The notes beneath the pieces are model-generated. The model was given only the letters and a program-made list of their open reading frames with translations, made no database searches and was not told the origin of the DNA. Position numbers and translations under genes: made by a program. From CAUUJV01 sp963545565 (lineage in GTDB: Bacteria; Actinomycetota; Actinomycetes; Actinomycetales; Bifidobacteriaceae): 64,000 bases of DNA. Where the stretch lies: positions 1 to 64,000 of the forward strand of contig CAUUJV010000001.1 in the NCBI GenBank assembly GCA_963545565.1. Reading direction: 5' to 3'. How positions within the stretch are numbered: the first letter of the stretch is position 1; each line of letters opens with the position of its first letter. Positions 18,609 through 27,484 of the stretch are shown here, one piece after another.

Positions 18609-19144
18609 TAACTGTGATTTCCAGCAACGACGTTAATCACATTGTTGTCATGGGCGTATCGGGGTCAGGAAAGACAACTGTAGCTGCTCAGCTTGCGAAG
18701 TATCTTGACTGGCCTTATGCAGAAGCTGATGATTTTCATCCACAGTCGAATATCGACAAGATGGCTAGCGGGATTCCTCTTAATGATGATGACCGCTGGC
18801 CATGGCTCGAATCTCTACGAGACTGGATGACTGCTCAGGCACGTGAAAATAAATCTACTATTGTTACTTGCTCAGCACTAAAACGTGTGTATCGCGATAT
18901 TCTACGGTCTGCTGATGGTTGCGTACATTTTGTTGAGCTTGACGCTGATGAAGAAACGCTCGTAGAGCGAATGTCTGAGCGAGAACATTTTATGCCTGTC
19001 TCACTATTACGGTCTCAGGAAGAAACGCTTGAGCCGCTCGAAGGAGACGAGGAAGGTTTTCGCATCGTCAATAATGCTCCAGTTGATGCTCTTGTAGAAG
19101 CTATTCTTTCACGACTTAAACTCAGCAAAAATAATGAGGTAAAT
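18602..19144 (+). CDS. gntK: Gluconokinase (stop lost; reads into gnd)
   Basis: Start ATG 18602 overlaps the manD end by 7 bp. The P-loop VVMGVSGSGKTT is at residues 16-26. Further GntK motifs are YAEADDFHPQSNIDKMASG, PLNDDDRWPWL, TCSALKRVYRD and EREHFMPVSLL. It phosphorylates D-gluconate to 6-phosphogluconate. As written there is no stop before the gnd ATG at 19145, so kinase and dehydrogenase appear fused. Adding one A to the five-A run at 19127-19131 gives AAA TAA TGA just before GAGGTAAATATG, the normal end-plus-ribosome-site arrangement. I therefore think the fusion is a one-base deletion or a sequencing error. Confidence 0.88.
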
Positions 19145-20617
19145 ATGGCTAACCAAGCAAATATCGGAGTGGTAGGACTGGCAGCTATGGGGTCAAACCT
19201 AGCTCGCAATCTTGCTCATCACGGTAATACAGTTGCGCTTTTGAATCGTAGTGAGTGGCGAACTGATGAATTGATAGAGAAACACGGTGGTGAAGGACAA
19301 TTTATCCCTGCGTATTCGTATGAAGAGTTTGCCCGTTCGCTTTCTCGCCCACGTACAGCAATTATTATGGTTAAAGCTGGTGCAGCTACTGATGCAACAA
19401 TAAAAGCTCTAGAAGAGGTTTTTGAGCCCGGCGATATTATTGTCGATGGGGGTAATTCCTTCTTTAAAGACACTATTGAGCGTGAAAAGGCTGTACGAGC
19501 TACTGGTATCCATTTTGTTGGCTGTGGTATATCTGGTGGCGAGGAAGGTGCACTCAATGGACCTTCTATGATGCCCGGTGGAACTGATGAGTCATGGGAG
19601 ACTCTCGGACCAATACTGAAGTCTATTGCTGCTGATGTTAATGGTGAACCATGCGTTACGCATATTGGGACAGATGGGGCTGGGCACTACGTCAAGATGG
19701 TACACAACGGCATTGAGTATGCTGATATGCAAGTCATCGGAGAAGCCTACGACATTATGCGCCGAGGGTTGGGCATGAGTACTGATGAAATCGCTGATAC
19801 TTTCACCGATTGGAATAAGGGAGATCTCGACTCATACCTTATTGAGATAACTGCTGATACTTTGCGTCATAAGGATGCTATTACAGGGCAACCTCTCGTA
19901 GACGTTATTGTCGATCGCGCGGGTATGAAAGGAACAGGAACATGGACTGTTCAGTCTGCACTTGAGCAGGGCAGTACTGTTTCTGCAATTGCTGAGTCAG
20001 TCTTTGCACGCGCACTATCTTCTCATACAGAGCTCAGAGATGCGGCTCAGCGTGAGGAGCTTGTTGGTCCTGATGGACATATTGAATGCAGTGATAGAGA
20101 GGAATTTGTCGAAGCACTCCGTCAGGCATTGTTTGACGCTAAAGTTGTTTCTTATGCTCAGGGACTCAATGAGATTCAAGAGGGAGCGCAGCAGTACGGT
20201 TGGAATATCAACCTATCTGAGGTTGCGCGTATCTGGAGAGGCGGATGTATTATTCGTGCTCAGAAGCTTCTTGATCGTATTACTCAAGCATTCAGTAATG
20301 GAAGTACTATCGAGTCATTGCTCTTTGATCCATATTTTAAAGATATACTAGTGTCCTCACAGAATGCGTGGCGTAAAGTCGTTGGAGCAGCAACTCAGAC
20401 TGGTATTCCAACTCCTGTTTTATCTAGCTGCTTAGCATATTACGATGGTTTACGCTCACGGCGTCTCCCTACAGCATTGACGCAGATGCAGCGCGATTAT
20501 TTTGGTGCTCATACTTATCGTCGTGTTGATAAGCCTGGTGTATTCCATACTTTATGGGCAGAAGAGGGTCGCCCTGAAGAGCAACAAGATAGTGCAAGTG
20601 GGCAAAGAGTAGCATAG
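19145..20617 (+). CDS. gnd: 6-phosphogluconate dehydrogenase, decarboxylating
   Basis: 490 residues if started at ATG 19145 (site GAGG five bases before); same frame as the upstream kinase. The Rossmann start NIGVVGLAAMGSNLARNLAH, DIIVDGGNSFFKDT, GISGGEEGALNGPSMMPGG, GTDGAGHYVKMVHNGIEYAD (active-site Lys and Asn) and the late RGGCIIRAQKLLDRI and QRDYFGAHTYRRVD are all present. Length equals that of free-standing Gnd. It converts 6-phosphogluconate to ribulose-5-phosphate with CO2 release, completing gluconate breakdown after GntK. A strong terminator follows. Confidence 0.95.
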   Translation: MANQANIGVVGLAAMGSNLARNLAHHGNTVALLNRSEWRTDELIEKHGGEGQFIPAYSYEEFARSLSRPRTAIIMVKAGAATDATIKALEEVFEPGDIIVDGGNSFFKDTIEREKAVRATGIHFVGCGISGGEEGALNGPSMMPGGTDESWETLGPILKSIAADVNGEPCVTHIGTDGAGHYVKMVHNGIEYADMQVIGEAYDIMRRGLGMSTDEIADTFTDWNKGDLDSYLIEITADTLRHKDAITGQPLVDVIVDRAGMKGTGTWTVQSALEQGSTVSAIAESVFARALSSHTELRDAAQREELVGPDGHIECSDREEFVEALRQALFDAKVVSYAQGLNEIQEGAQQYGWNINLSEVARIWRGGCIIRAQKLLDRITQAFSNGSTIESLLFDPYFKDILVSSQNAWRKVVGAATQTGIPTPVLSSCLAYYDGLRSRRLPTALTQMQRDYFGAHTYRRVDKPGVFHTLWAEEGRPEEQQDSASGQRVA

Positions 20618-20671
20618 GCTAAAATTGCCTGCACAAAAAATATAAATAAAACAATCGATTAATAATGACAC

Positions 20672-20698
20672 AAGGGGATTCATAACGAATCCCCTTTT
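20672..20698 (+). terminator. Intrinsic terminator after gnd
   Basis: AAGGGGATTC (20672-20681) pairs with GAATCCCCTT (20687-20696) around a five-base loop, followed by TT. It closes the uxaC-to-gnd transcription unit. Confidence 0.9.
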
Positions 20699-20864
20699 AA
20701 ATTGATTAGATGGATTTTTCCTGGATGCTAATTAGATGATTAAAAAGAATATTGCTATAAAACAGCGATGGAAAATGAATGCAAATGAAAGCGTAGAATT
20801 CCTTATTCTCTTATTGTGATTATTGAGTTACTCAACATGAACGTGTATTGAGCAGGTCTGCGCA

Positions 20865-22303
20865 ATGGAGGGCAAGGCTGTGAGCGCTAACACTGGTAAT
20901 AATGGTGGTGATGAAACTGTCACAAGGTCTAAGGATTCTGCAGTCTTAGATTTGACTGTTGGTAGTCCCATTTTACGTATTCTTATTTTTTCTGTTCCGC
21001 TTGTATGTGGTTCGTTCGTTCAACAGATTTACAATTTTGCTGATGTCGTTGTTGTTGTTGTTGGTCGACTCATCTCTAGTGATGCTCTTGGTGCTGTAGG
21101 AGCGACGTATTCGCTCGACTTCCTTATCCTTGGTTTTATCCAAGGAGCCTGCATTGGTTTATCTATTCCTGCAGCACAGAGTTTTGGTGCGAAGAAGGCA
21201 AGTGAATTTCGCCGGCATATGTGGAATGGGCTATGGGTAGGACTCATCATTGCTGCAGTTTTTACCGTATCATTTGTTCTTCTAACCCGCCCACTTTTGT
21301 TAGCAATGGGAACGCCTCGAAGTCTTCTTGAGATGGCTGTAACGTATATAATCATTGACTTTATAGGTATTCCTGCGGCAGTTATTTATAATTATTCAGC
21401 AGCTATTCTTCGTGCTGTTGGTGACTCAAAACATCCATTTTATTTTCTAGTGTTTTCCTGTGCCATCAATATTGCTTGCGATATTACTTTTTATTACGGT
21501 ATTTCACATGGGTGTGGCAGGGTCTGCGTGGGGGACTGTGATTGGTCAGACACTTAGTGCGATTCTTAATTGCTGGTATGCATTTGCGCGTATTGATATT
21601 TTTACCAGTAAAGGAAATTTACGTCGTGAAATAGCATGGTCGCCCTCGCATATACGACGTTTATGCGTGGTCGGGCTTCCGATGGGGGTGGAATACTCTA
21701 TTTCAGCAATTGGTGCAATTCTGATGCAGAATGCTTTGAATTCTTTAGGAGCTGCTTTAGTCACTGCACAAACAGCAGGAGAGAAAATTCGCCAGATGTT
21801 TACACTTCCTATGGAAAGTGTCGGTATGGCGATGGCAACTTATGCTGGGCAAAACTTTGGCGCACGCAATTTTAAGCGGTTACGTCAAGGGCTCGTTAGC
21901 GGAGTTGTGATTCAGAGTATCTATTCTTTGATGATGTGGGCAGTTATCGCAATTTTTCAACGCCCACTTGTTGAATTCGTTATTGGTAGGTCATCATCAA
22001 AGATAATTATTTCCAGCGGTATACAATACCTGTCGACAATCAGCTTCTTCTTTATTCTGCACGGATCGTTAATGATTTTTCGTAATACTTTGCAAGGCGG
22101 GGCATAGTACTTTAGCAATCGTTTCAGGGCTAGGAGAATTACTCGGGCGCGGTATAGGATCGTGGCTTGTTTTCGCTGGGCTAGGTTATCTTGGCATCTG
22201 CTATGCAAATCCGCTGGCGTGGGGAATTTCTTTAGTTTATTGCGTCGTTATGGTTGGTGTGATGTTTATACGAGACAAGAGGCAAATTGTGGCAACCACG
22301 TAA
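20865..22303 (+). pseudogene. MATE-family multidrug/metabolite exporter, two frameshifts
   Basis: The true frame starts near 20865 (EGKAVSANTGN). The MATE N-terminal repeat shows FSVPLVCGSFVQQIYNFADV and GALGAVGATYSLDFLI-like segments, with PAAQSFGAKKASEFRRHMW. A five-T run at 21488-21492, where four fit, shifts the frame after NIACDIT. The second half includes GLPMGVEYSISAIGAI and YAGQNFGARNFKRLRQG. A second break in the GGGG at 22099-22102 cuts the last two helices, which continue as HSTLAIVSGLGELLGRG to VATT and TAA 22303. It lies between the two LacI-regulated blocks, so sugar-acid or drug export are both possible. Confidence 0.82.
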
Positions 22304-22335
22304 TTTACAAGTCAGTTTATCTTTACCATTTATTC

Positions 22336-23373
22336 ATGGTCGAAATACGTGCTGATTCAGATAGTCCTGATTCGCCCGATAGATTGAGCACAGATAAGGA
22401 CGTCACAATTCTGGAGGTTGCCAAAGCTGCGGGCGTGTCTGCTACGACTGTTTCTCGTGTGTTTGTGCATCCGAATCGTGTGAGCTCAGCAACACGTAAT
22501 AAGGTTCAGCAGATTGCTCAAAAGCTTGGATACCATAGTGAACCTATTCGCACATATCTTGATTCTTCTAACCCTCTTCACGGGTTGATTTCACTGATAG
22601 TAACAGATTTAGAAAACCCTGTTTCTTCGCAGATAGCTACATCTGTGCACCGAGAATGTGCGCGCTATGGCTTTGGGGTAGTTGTGTCAGATACCGAAGA
22701 GAGCTCACGCGCGGAACTTGCTATGATAAAGCGGACTTTGCCTGTTGTTGACGGTATTATTCTAGGGTCTTCGCGCGTCTCGGAAGTAAGTATTCGTAAG
22801 CCAGTCGTCTCCGTCAATCGCATTGTTAATGGCATTCCTTCCGTTATCTCTGCTGATAATATTGCTATCGAAAATGCTATTAAAAAACTAGTTGAATACG
22901 GTCATAAAGAGATCGCATATATGCCAGGGCCAGATAATTCTTGGCAGAACATGGTGCGCGCTAGTTCAGTTGGCGAAGCATGTAAACAACTGGGGGTTCG
23001 GCATCGTCAACTACCGTGTGCTTACCCCATTGGGGCTGCGAGTGATTCAGGTTTTCAAGCATTTCTTGAGCATTTGTCAACGGCAGTCATCACCTTTAAT
23101 GACGCTATTGCATTGGGGCTTGTTCAGTTCTTGACTGAGCATGGAGTGAAAGTACCGGATGACGTATCGGTAATAGGTATAGACGATATTCCAGTTAGTG
23201 AGATATTTATGCCATCGCTATCAACGGTGCGTGTGCGACGACATGATATGGGTAGAGAAGCTGCCGTGAAACTTATCAATAAGATTCGTCATAAGGACGA
23301 TGACAATTATGCTCCAATTTCTATACCTTCAATTTTTATTGAGCGAAGCAGTATTGGCTCGACAAATTTATGA
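22336..23373 (+). CDS. LacI-family transcriptional regulator
   Basis: 345 residues from ATG 22336; longer in-frame extension overlaps the MATE gene and lacks a ribosome site. After a 22-residue polar leader, VTILEVAKAAGVSATTVSRV is a complete LacI helix-turn-helix, followed by hinge-like TRNKVQQIAQKLGYH. The effector domain has LISLIVTDLENPVSSQIA, DGIILGSSRVSE, ITFNDAIALGLVQFL and VIGIDDIPVSEIFMPSL. It resembles the frameshifted LacI protein at 13.2-14.3 kb over its whole length (same GIILxSSR and IDDIPxS blocks), so the two are probably paralogues and this one may stand in for the broken copy. Confidence 0.92.
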   Translation: MVEIRADSDSPDSPDRLSTDKDVTILEVAKAAGVSATTVSRVFVHPNRVSSATRNKVQQIAQKLGYHSEPIRTYLDSSNPLHGLISLIVTDLENPVSSQIATSVHRECARYGFGVVVSDTEESSRAELAMIKRTLPVVDGIILGSSRVSEVSIRKPVVSVNRIVNGIPSVISADNIAIENAIKKLVEYGHKEIAYMPGPDNSWQNMVRASSVGEACKQLGVRHRQLPCAYPIGAASDSGFQAFLEHLSTAVITFNDAIALGLVQFLTEHGVKVPDDVSVIGIDDIPVSEIFMPSLSTVRVRRHDMGREAAVKLINKIRHKDDDNYAPISIPSIFIERSSIGSTNL

Positions 23374-23557
23374 TTTCGAAGGTGATTTCTGAGACATCGC
23401 ACTCTGTAATCGTTCTTCAACAATTTGTAGTAGCTATTTTTTCTTAATCCTGCTTGTTTCTTTCTCCCTCTCCGAATACTGATTGAAAACGTCTGGACGA
23501 GGAAGAATATCAGAATATGCTTCGATTACTTGTCATTCAAATTTGACTAGTTTCGCA

Positions 23558-24463
23558 CTAACTTTGCATAGCAACGTAATTAGGAATCACTGCAGGGTAA
23601 TCCGCCCATGCTCCGGGTTGAGTGCACATGTACGCAGCGGCATTCACAGCTTTGATGTGAGCCTTGCGTAGGGGAGAACCTTTGAGTAGCTCCGCAGTGA
23701 GGGTGCCTGAGAAAGCATCACCTGCACCAATAGTGTCCTTCACGCGAACATGAGGAGTGCGCACCTTAGAAATTTCTCCAGAGCGAGCATGGATAACAGA
23801 GAAGCGGCTTCCAGACGTCAAAATTGCATAATCTAAATCGTAGTTATCAATGAACCAGCGAACTGATTCTTCTTCTGAACCTTGTAAATTGAAAATAAAG
23901 CGAAGCAGAGCGAATTCATCCTCATTGAATTTGAAAATCGAAGCGTAACTGAGTTGTTCCTCGATTAGCTCCTTCGAGTAGTAATCACCTCGAATATTGA
24001 CGTCATAATATCGAATGCATTCAGGCTTTGTGTCTTTTATCAGTTGGCTAATGGTCTCACGGGAGTGATGATACCGGCACGCAAGCGTTCCATAGCACAC
24101 TGCATCAGCTCGTGCGGCAAGGGCAGCAATTTCATCGGTATATGTAAGGTGATCCCATGTAGCATTCTTGGTAATAGAAAAGCTTGGATTTCCCTCGAAA
24201 AGTTCAACTCCAACCGTACCCGTAGGATGACTATTTTTCTGCAGAATTGCTTCAATGCCGTATTCATGTATGGCGGTTTCAAGGTCGGCGCCTAAATCGT
24301 CATTGCCGATTGCGCTAACGAGGTACGCTTCCGCGCCATTCTTACTGGCATAGTAGGCAAAATTGGCTGGCGCTCCTCCTACTCTTTTACCCTCAGGGAG
24401 CACGTCCCACAGTAATTCGCCAAGACTGATAACAACTGGTGTTGTAAGTCCTTCACTGCTCAT
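23558..24463 (-). CDS. PfkB-family fructokinase
   Basis: 301 residues. The N-terminal VISLGELLWDVLPEGKRVGG and GGAPANFAYYASKNGA are typical fructokinase motifs. The ribokinase-family signature VRVKDTIGAGDAFSGTLTAEL lies near residue 247, with the catalytic Asp in GAGD. It would phosphorylate fructose to fructose-6-phosphate. It is 30 bp downstream of the ROK repressor gene and probably co-transcribed with it. Another PfkB sugar substrate such as 2-keto-3-deoxygluconate cannot be excluded, and would fill a gap in the hexuronate route, but the GELLWD start favours fructose. Confidence 0.85.
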   Translation of the reverse strand: MSSEGLTTPVVISLGELLWDVLPEGKRVGGAPANFAYYASKNGAEAYLVSAIGNDDLGADLETAIHEYGIEAILQKNSHPTGTVGVELFEGNPSFSITKNATWDHLTYTDEIAALAARADAVCYGTLACRYHHSRETISQLIKDTKPECIRYYDVNIRGDYYSKELIEEQLSYASIFKFNEDEFALLRFIFNLQGSEEESVRWFIDNYDLDYAILTSGSRFSVIHARSGEISKVRTPHVRVKDTIGAGDAFSGTLTAELLKGSPLRKAHIKAVNAAAYMCTQPGAWADYPAVIPNYVAMQS

Positions 24464-24493
24464 GTTGAATCTCCCCTTTGGCTTTTGGTCAAG

Positions 24494-25726
24494 CTATCTA
24501 TTTGCCTTGAGCGACTTCAGTAATGTCAGCGGCCTTGCAAGAAATTGCTCTACAGCAATAGCTGCAGCACCGCATAAGATTGGATCAGTTGTGAGATTGC
24601 TGAAGTGTATGGTCGTTGACTGCAAAAGGGTTGGAATTGCTCGCTGTTTTACCACTTTCACCACTTCATTCAGAAGATATTTTCCTCCGCTCGCTACAAT
24701 ATCTCCCAACACAATTGAGCGTGGATTGTATCCGTTTATAATGATGATGCAGCCATATGCGACGTAGTGTGCAATCTCGGTTACTAGACTTTGCGCCAGC
24801 TTATTTCCAGAATCTGCCAATGTAAAAAGTTGATGGCATGCCTCTTCATGAGTTAACGTACGTACACCTTTTATAAGGCTTGGATAATCCTGTGAAAGTC
24901 TATTGTGGATTGCTACGGTAGAACAATATTTTTCCAAGCATCCGCGATTTCCGCACTCACACTGCAACCCATTCACGTCGATACTTATATGGCCGACTTC
25001 TGTTGCGAATCCAAGCCATCCATCGATTGCTTCGCCTTTTTCTATAACGCCAAGCCCAACGCCTTCGCCAATAAGATAATATGCTGCTGATTCACGATTA
25101 TCTGAGTCGAAAAGGCATTGTGCAATAACGCCTGCGCGGGCATCTTGGATAACGTAAACCGGTACATCAAATGCCTCAGCAAATTCGTCAATGAAGTTAA
25201 TGCTGCTCCATGCGTTCATTGATGTAACGACTGCTATTTTGCCTTGACTGATATCGTACGGACCGGGAACAGCCATGCCAACAGCAACAATTGATTTATC
25301 GTTACGAATCTTCTCATCAACAATTCTGTGAACTTCAGCGATAGTCTGAGCCACAGTGGGGTTGCTGATACCTTCAAGGCGAGTAAGAGGGTCAATAGGA
25401 TGCCCTTGGAGGTCAAAAGTGCCAATCTCTACTAAAGAGCGTGCAAACTTCACGCCAACAACGTGGAAAGCTTCCCGATTAAGCTCAATTCCGATAGCTC
25501 GGCGGTTTTGAAGACCATCTACATGCCCGATTTCATGAACAAGTCCGGACTCTATAAGTGTGTTAACAATCTTTGTGATTGCTGCAGGAGTAAGACCGAG
25601 TTCACGAGCAAGTTCGGCGCGAGTAGTAACGCCATGATGGAACAGGTAGCGAGAGATTCGTGCGCGGTTAAACTCAGAAGTAGTAGGAGCAGGTGGACGC
25701 GCCGTTGTGCGCTGCGGTGCTTCCAT
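24494..25726 (-). CDS. ROK-family transcriptional repressor (XylR/NagC type)
   Basis: 410 residues from ATG 25726 (MEAPQRTTARPP; GGGAG six bases upstream). The winged-helix domain is at about 20-85 (NRARISRYLFHHGVTTRAEL, GLTPAAITKIVNTLIESGLV). The sugar-kinase-like domain has AVGMAVPGPYD, GEGVGLGVIEKG, GFATEVGHISIDVNG and the zinc motif CECGNRGCLEKYC. It is divergent from xylA, so xylose regulation is the obvious guess. It is transcribed together with the fructokinase gene. A short palindrome lies in the shared promoter region. Confidence 0.92.
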   Translation of the reverse strand: MEAPQRTTARPPAPTTSEFNRARISRYLFHHGVTTRAELARELGLTPAAITKIVNTLIESGLVHEIGHVDGLQNRRAIGIELNREAFHVVGVKFARSLVEIGTFDLQGHPIDPLTRLEGISNPTVAQTIAEVHRIVDEKIRNDKSIVAVGMAVPGPYDISQGKIAVVTSMNAWSSINFIDEFAEAFDVPVYVIQDARAGVIAQCLFDSDNRESAAYYLIGEGVGLGVIEKGEAIDGWLGFATEVGHISIDVNGLQCECGNRGCLEKYCSTVAIHNRLSQDYPSLIKGVRTLTHEEACHQLFTLADSGNKLAQSLVTEIAHYVAYGCIIIINGYNPRSIVLGDIVASGGKYLLNEVVKVVKQRAIPTLLQSTTIHFSNLTTDPILCGAAAIAVEQFLARPLTLLKSLKANR

Positions 25727-25770
25727 ATAATCTCCCATCCTTCTGACTGTCATTGGTCAATAGCTAAAAT

Positions 25771-25785
25771 ATTAACACGGTTAAT
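25771..25785. promoter_or_regulatory. Palindrome ATTAAC-N3-GTTAAT upstream of the ROK gene
   Basis: Perfect 6-bp arms (25771-25776, 25780-25785) in the rok-xylA intergenic region, 45 bp before the ROK start. It could be the repressor's own operator. AT-richness means chance cannot be excluded. Confidence 0.4.
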
Positions 25786-25859
25786 ACGGTTCATTCTTCA
25801 TACTAATTTACAGCTGAAATTATTGAAATAGTTAGTGTGTCGCAATTTAGTTCAGTGAT

Positions 25860-25887
25860 TTGACAAAGTACTGAATAGTAATTTAAT
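25860..25887 (+). promoter_or_regulatory. Candidate xylA promoter
   Basis: TTGACA at 25860-25865, 16-base spacer, TTTAAT at 25882-25887, 58 bp before xylA. A TTCAGT/ACTGAA inverted repeat (25851-25856, 25870-25875) overlaps the -35 and could bind a regulator. Confidence 0.55.
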
Positions 25888-25945
25888 CTGTAGATAACCA
25901 GTGCGAGATATCGCATAAGTTATACAGAGTTGTAAGGAGCCTCAT

Positions 25946-27292
25946 ATGGGTCTTTGGGATATTGACAAGATTGAATACGTTGGCCGCGAGAATACCACCG
26001 AGGGCCTCGGATTCCGTTACTATGATGCTGACAAGGTAGTTGCTGGCAAGAAAATGAAGGATTGGCTGCGCTTTGGTGTTGCTTGGTGGCATACTTTCGA
26101 TCAAGAATTAGTCGATCCATTTGGCACTGGTACTTCTCAGCGCCCATGGTACGGAAAGTATTCCAACCCTATGGATGAAGCCCTTGCAAAGGTAGACTAC
26201 GCATTTGAGTTCTTCACCAAGCTCGGTGCTGAGTACTTCTGCTTCCATGATCGCGATATTGCTCCAGAAGGCGATACCTTGCGCGAAACCAATGCAAATC
26301 TTGACAAGATTGTTGACAAGATTGAAGAGAATATGAAGTCCACTGGTGTTAAGCTTCTGTGGAATACTTCAAGCCTCTTTACCAACCCTCGCTTTGTTTC
26401 AGGCGCTTCTACTTCTCCATTTGCAGACATTTATGCTTACTCTGCAGGTCAGCTAAAGCACTCTCTTGAGATTGCAAAGCGTTTGGGCGCAGAAAATTAT
26501 GTATTCTGGGGAGGTCGTGAAGGCTACGAAAACCTTTGGAACACCCAGATGAAGCGCGAGCAGGCTCATATGGCAAAGTTCTTCCATATGTGCAATGACT
26601 ATGCTAAGGAAATCGGCTTGGAAGCACAGTTCCTTATTGAGCCAAAGGCTAAGGAACCAACAATGCATCAGTATGACTTCGATGCAGCAACCGCTATTGC
26701 ATTCCTCCACACTTATGATTTGATGGACGTCTTCAAGCTCAACCTCGAAGGCAACCATGCAAACCTTGCAGGTCACACTTATCAGCATGAGATTCGCACT
26801 GCTCGCGAAGCAGGCGTTCTTGGCTCCCTTGACGCAAATCAAGGTGATAAGCTCATCGGTTGGGATATGGATGAGTTCCCATCAGACCTCTATGAGACCA
26901 CTGCAGTTATGTGGGAAGTTCTCGCAGAAGGTCAGATTGGCCCTCACGGTGGTTTGAACTTCGATGCAAAGCCACGCCGTACTTCCTTCGCTGCTGAAGA
27001 TCTCTTCCGCTCTCATATTGCTGGTATGGATTCCTTCGCAGCTGGTTTGCTCATTGCAGACAAGATGCATCAGGATAAGTACATCGAGAATCTTCAGGCT
27101 GATCGTTACAGCTCCTACGATTCTGGCATCGGCGCAACCATCGAAGATGGCACTGCAACTCTTGCTTCTCTCGAAGAGTACGCAATCGACAAGCCACAGT
27201 CTGAGCTTATTGTAGCTACGAAGTCTGATCATCTTGAGTCTGTTAAGGCAACAATCAACAATTACATGGTTGAGGCTCTGGCTGCTGCTTAA
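25946..27292 (+). CDS. xylA: Xylose isomerase
   Basis: 448 residues, the usual length of class II enzymes. ATG 25946 follows GTAAGGAGCC. The catalytic His/Asp pair is in FCFHDRDIAPEGD (His101, Asp104). Metal and substrate motifs are VFWGGREGYE, LIEPKAKEPTMHQYD, LEGNHANLAGHTYQHE and SLDANQGD. It converts D-xylose to D-xylulose. Xylulokinase is encoded 2.5 kb away on the other strand, with a deacetylase gene between. Codon use is that of the well-expressed chromosomal genes, and a hairpin terminator follows. Confidence 0.98.
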   Translation: MGLWDIDKIEYVGRENTTEGLGFRYYDADKVVAGKKMKDWLRFGVAWWHTFDQELVDPFGTGTSQRPWYGKYSNPMDEALAKVDYAFEFFTKLGAEYFCFHDRDIAPEGDTLRETNANLDKIVDKIEENMKSTGVKLLWNTSSLFTNPRFVSGASTSPFADIYAYSAGQLKHSLEIAKRLGAENYVFWGGREGYENLWNTQMKREQAHMAKFFHMCNDYAKEIGLEAQFLIEPKAKEPTMHQYDFDAATAIAFLHTYDLMDVFKLNLEGNHANLAGHTYQHEIRTAREAGVLGSLDANQGDKLIGWDMDEFPSDLYETTAVMWEVLAEGQIGPHGGLNFDAKPRRTSFAAEDLFRSHIAGMDSFAAGLLIADKMHQDKYIENLQADRYSSYDSGIGATIEDGTATLASLEEYAIDKPQSELIVATKSDHLESVKATINNYMVEALAAA

Positions 27293-27348
27293 GCCGCTTC
27301 TAGGAAAGTTGTGAATTCTTAAAATTCTCTCTGCAATCGATTAATGAC

Positions 27349-27386
27349 AAAATGGACTCGTGCACACGTTGTGCGGGTCCATTTGC
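27349..27386 (+). terminator. Hairpin terminator after xylA
   Basis: AAATGGACTCGTGCAC and GTGCGGGTCCATTT form an imperfect stem with G-U pairs around a short loop, about 57 bp after the xylA stop. The trailing T content is modest. Confidence 0.6.
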
Positions 27387-27484
27387 TATTCTGGTGATAG
27401 ACACAGGGAGAAAGCTTAAACACATTCAAATGGTCGTTTTAAGTATCTGTGATCTCAATACTCAGAGTCGAGAGCGAGATTGAT

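Noticed and set aside
23558..24463. Assignment of the PfkB kinase as 2-keto-3-deoxygluconate kinase
   Set aside because: The GELLWDVLPEG and GGAPANFAYY motifs fit fructokinases better; pathway need alone is not evidence.
24905..25090. Plus-strand ORFs opposite the ROK and other minus-strand genes
   Set aside because: They are antisense shadows with poor codon usage and no start signals.
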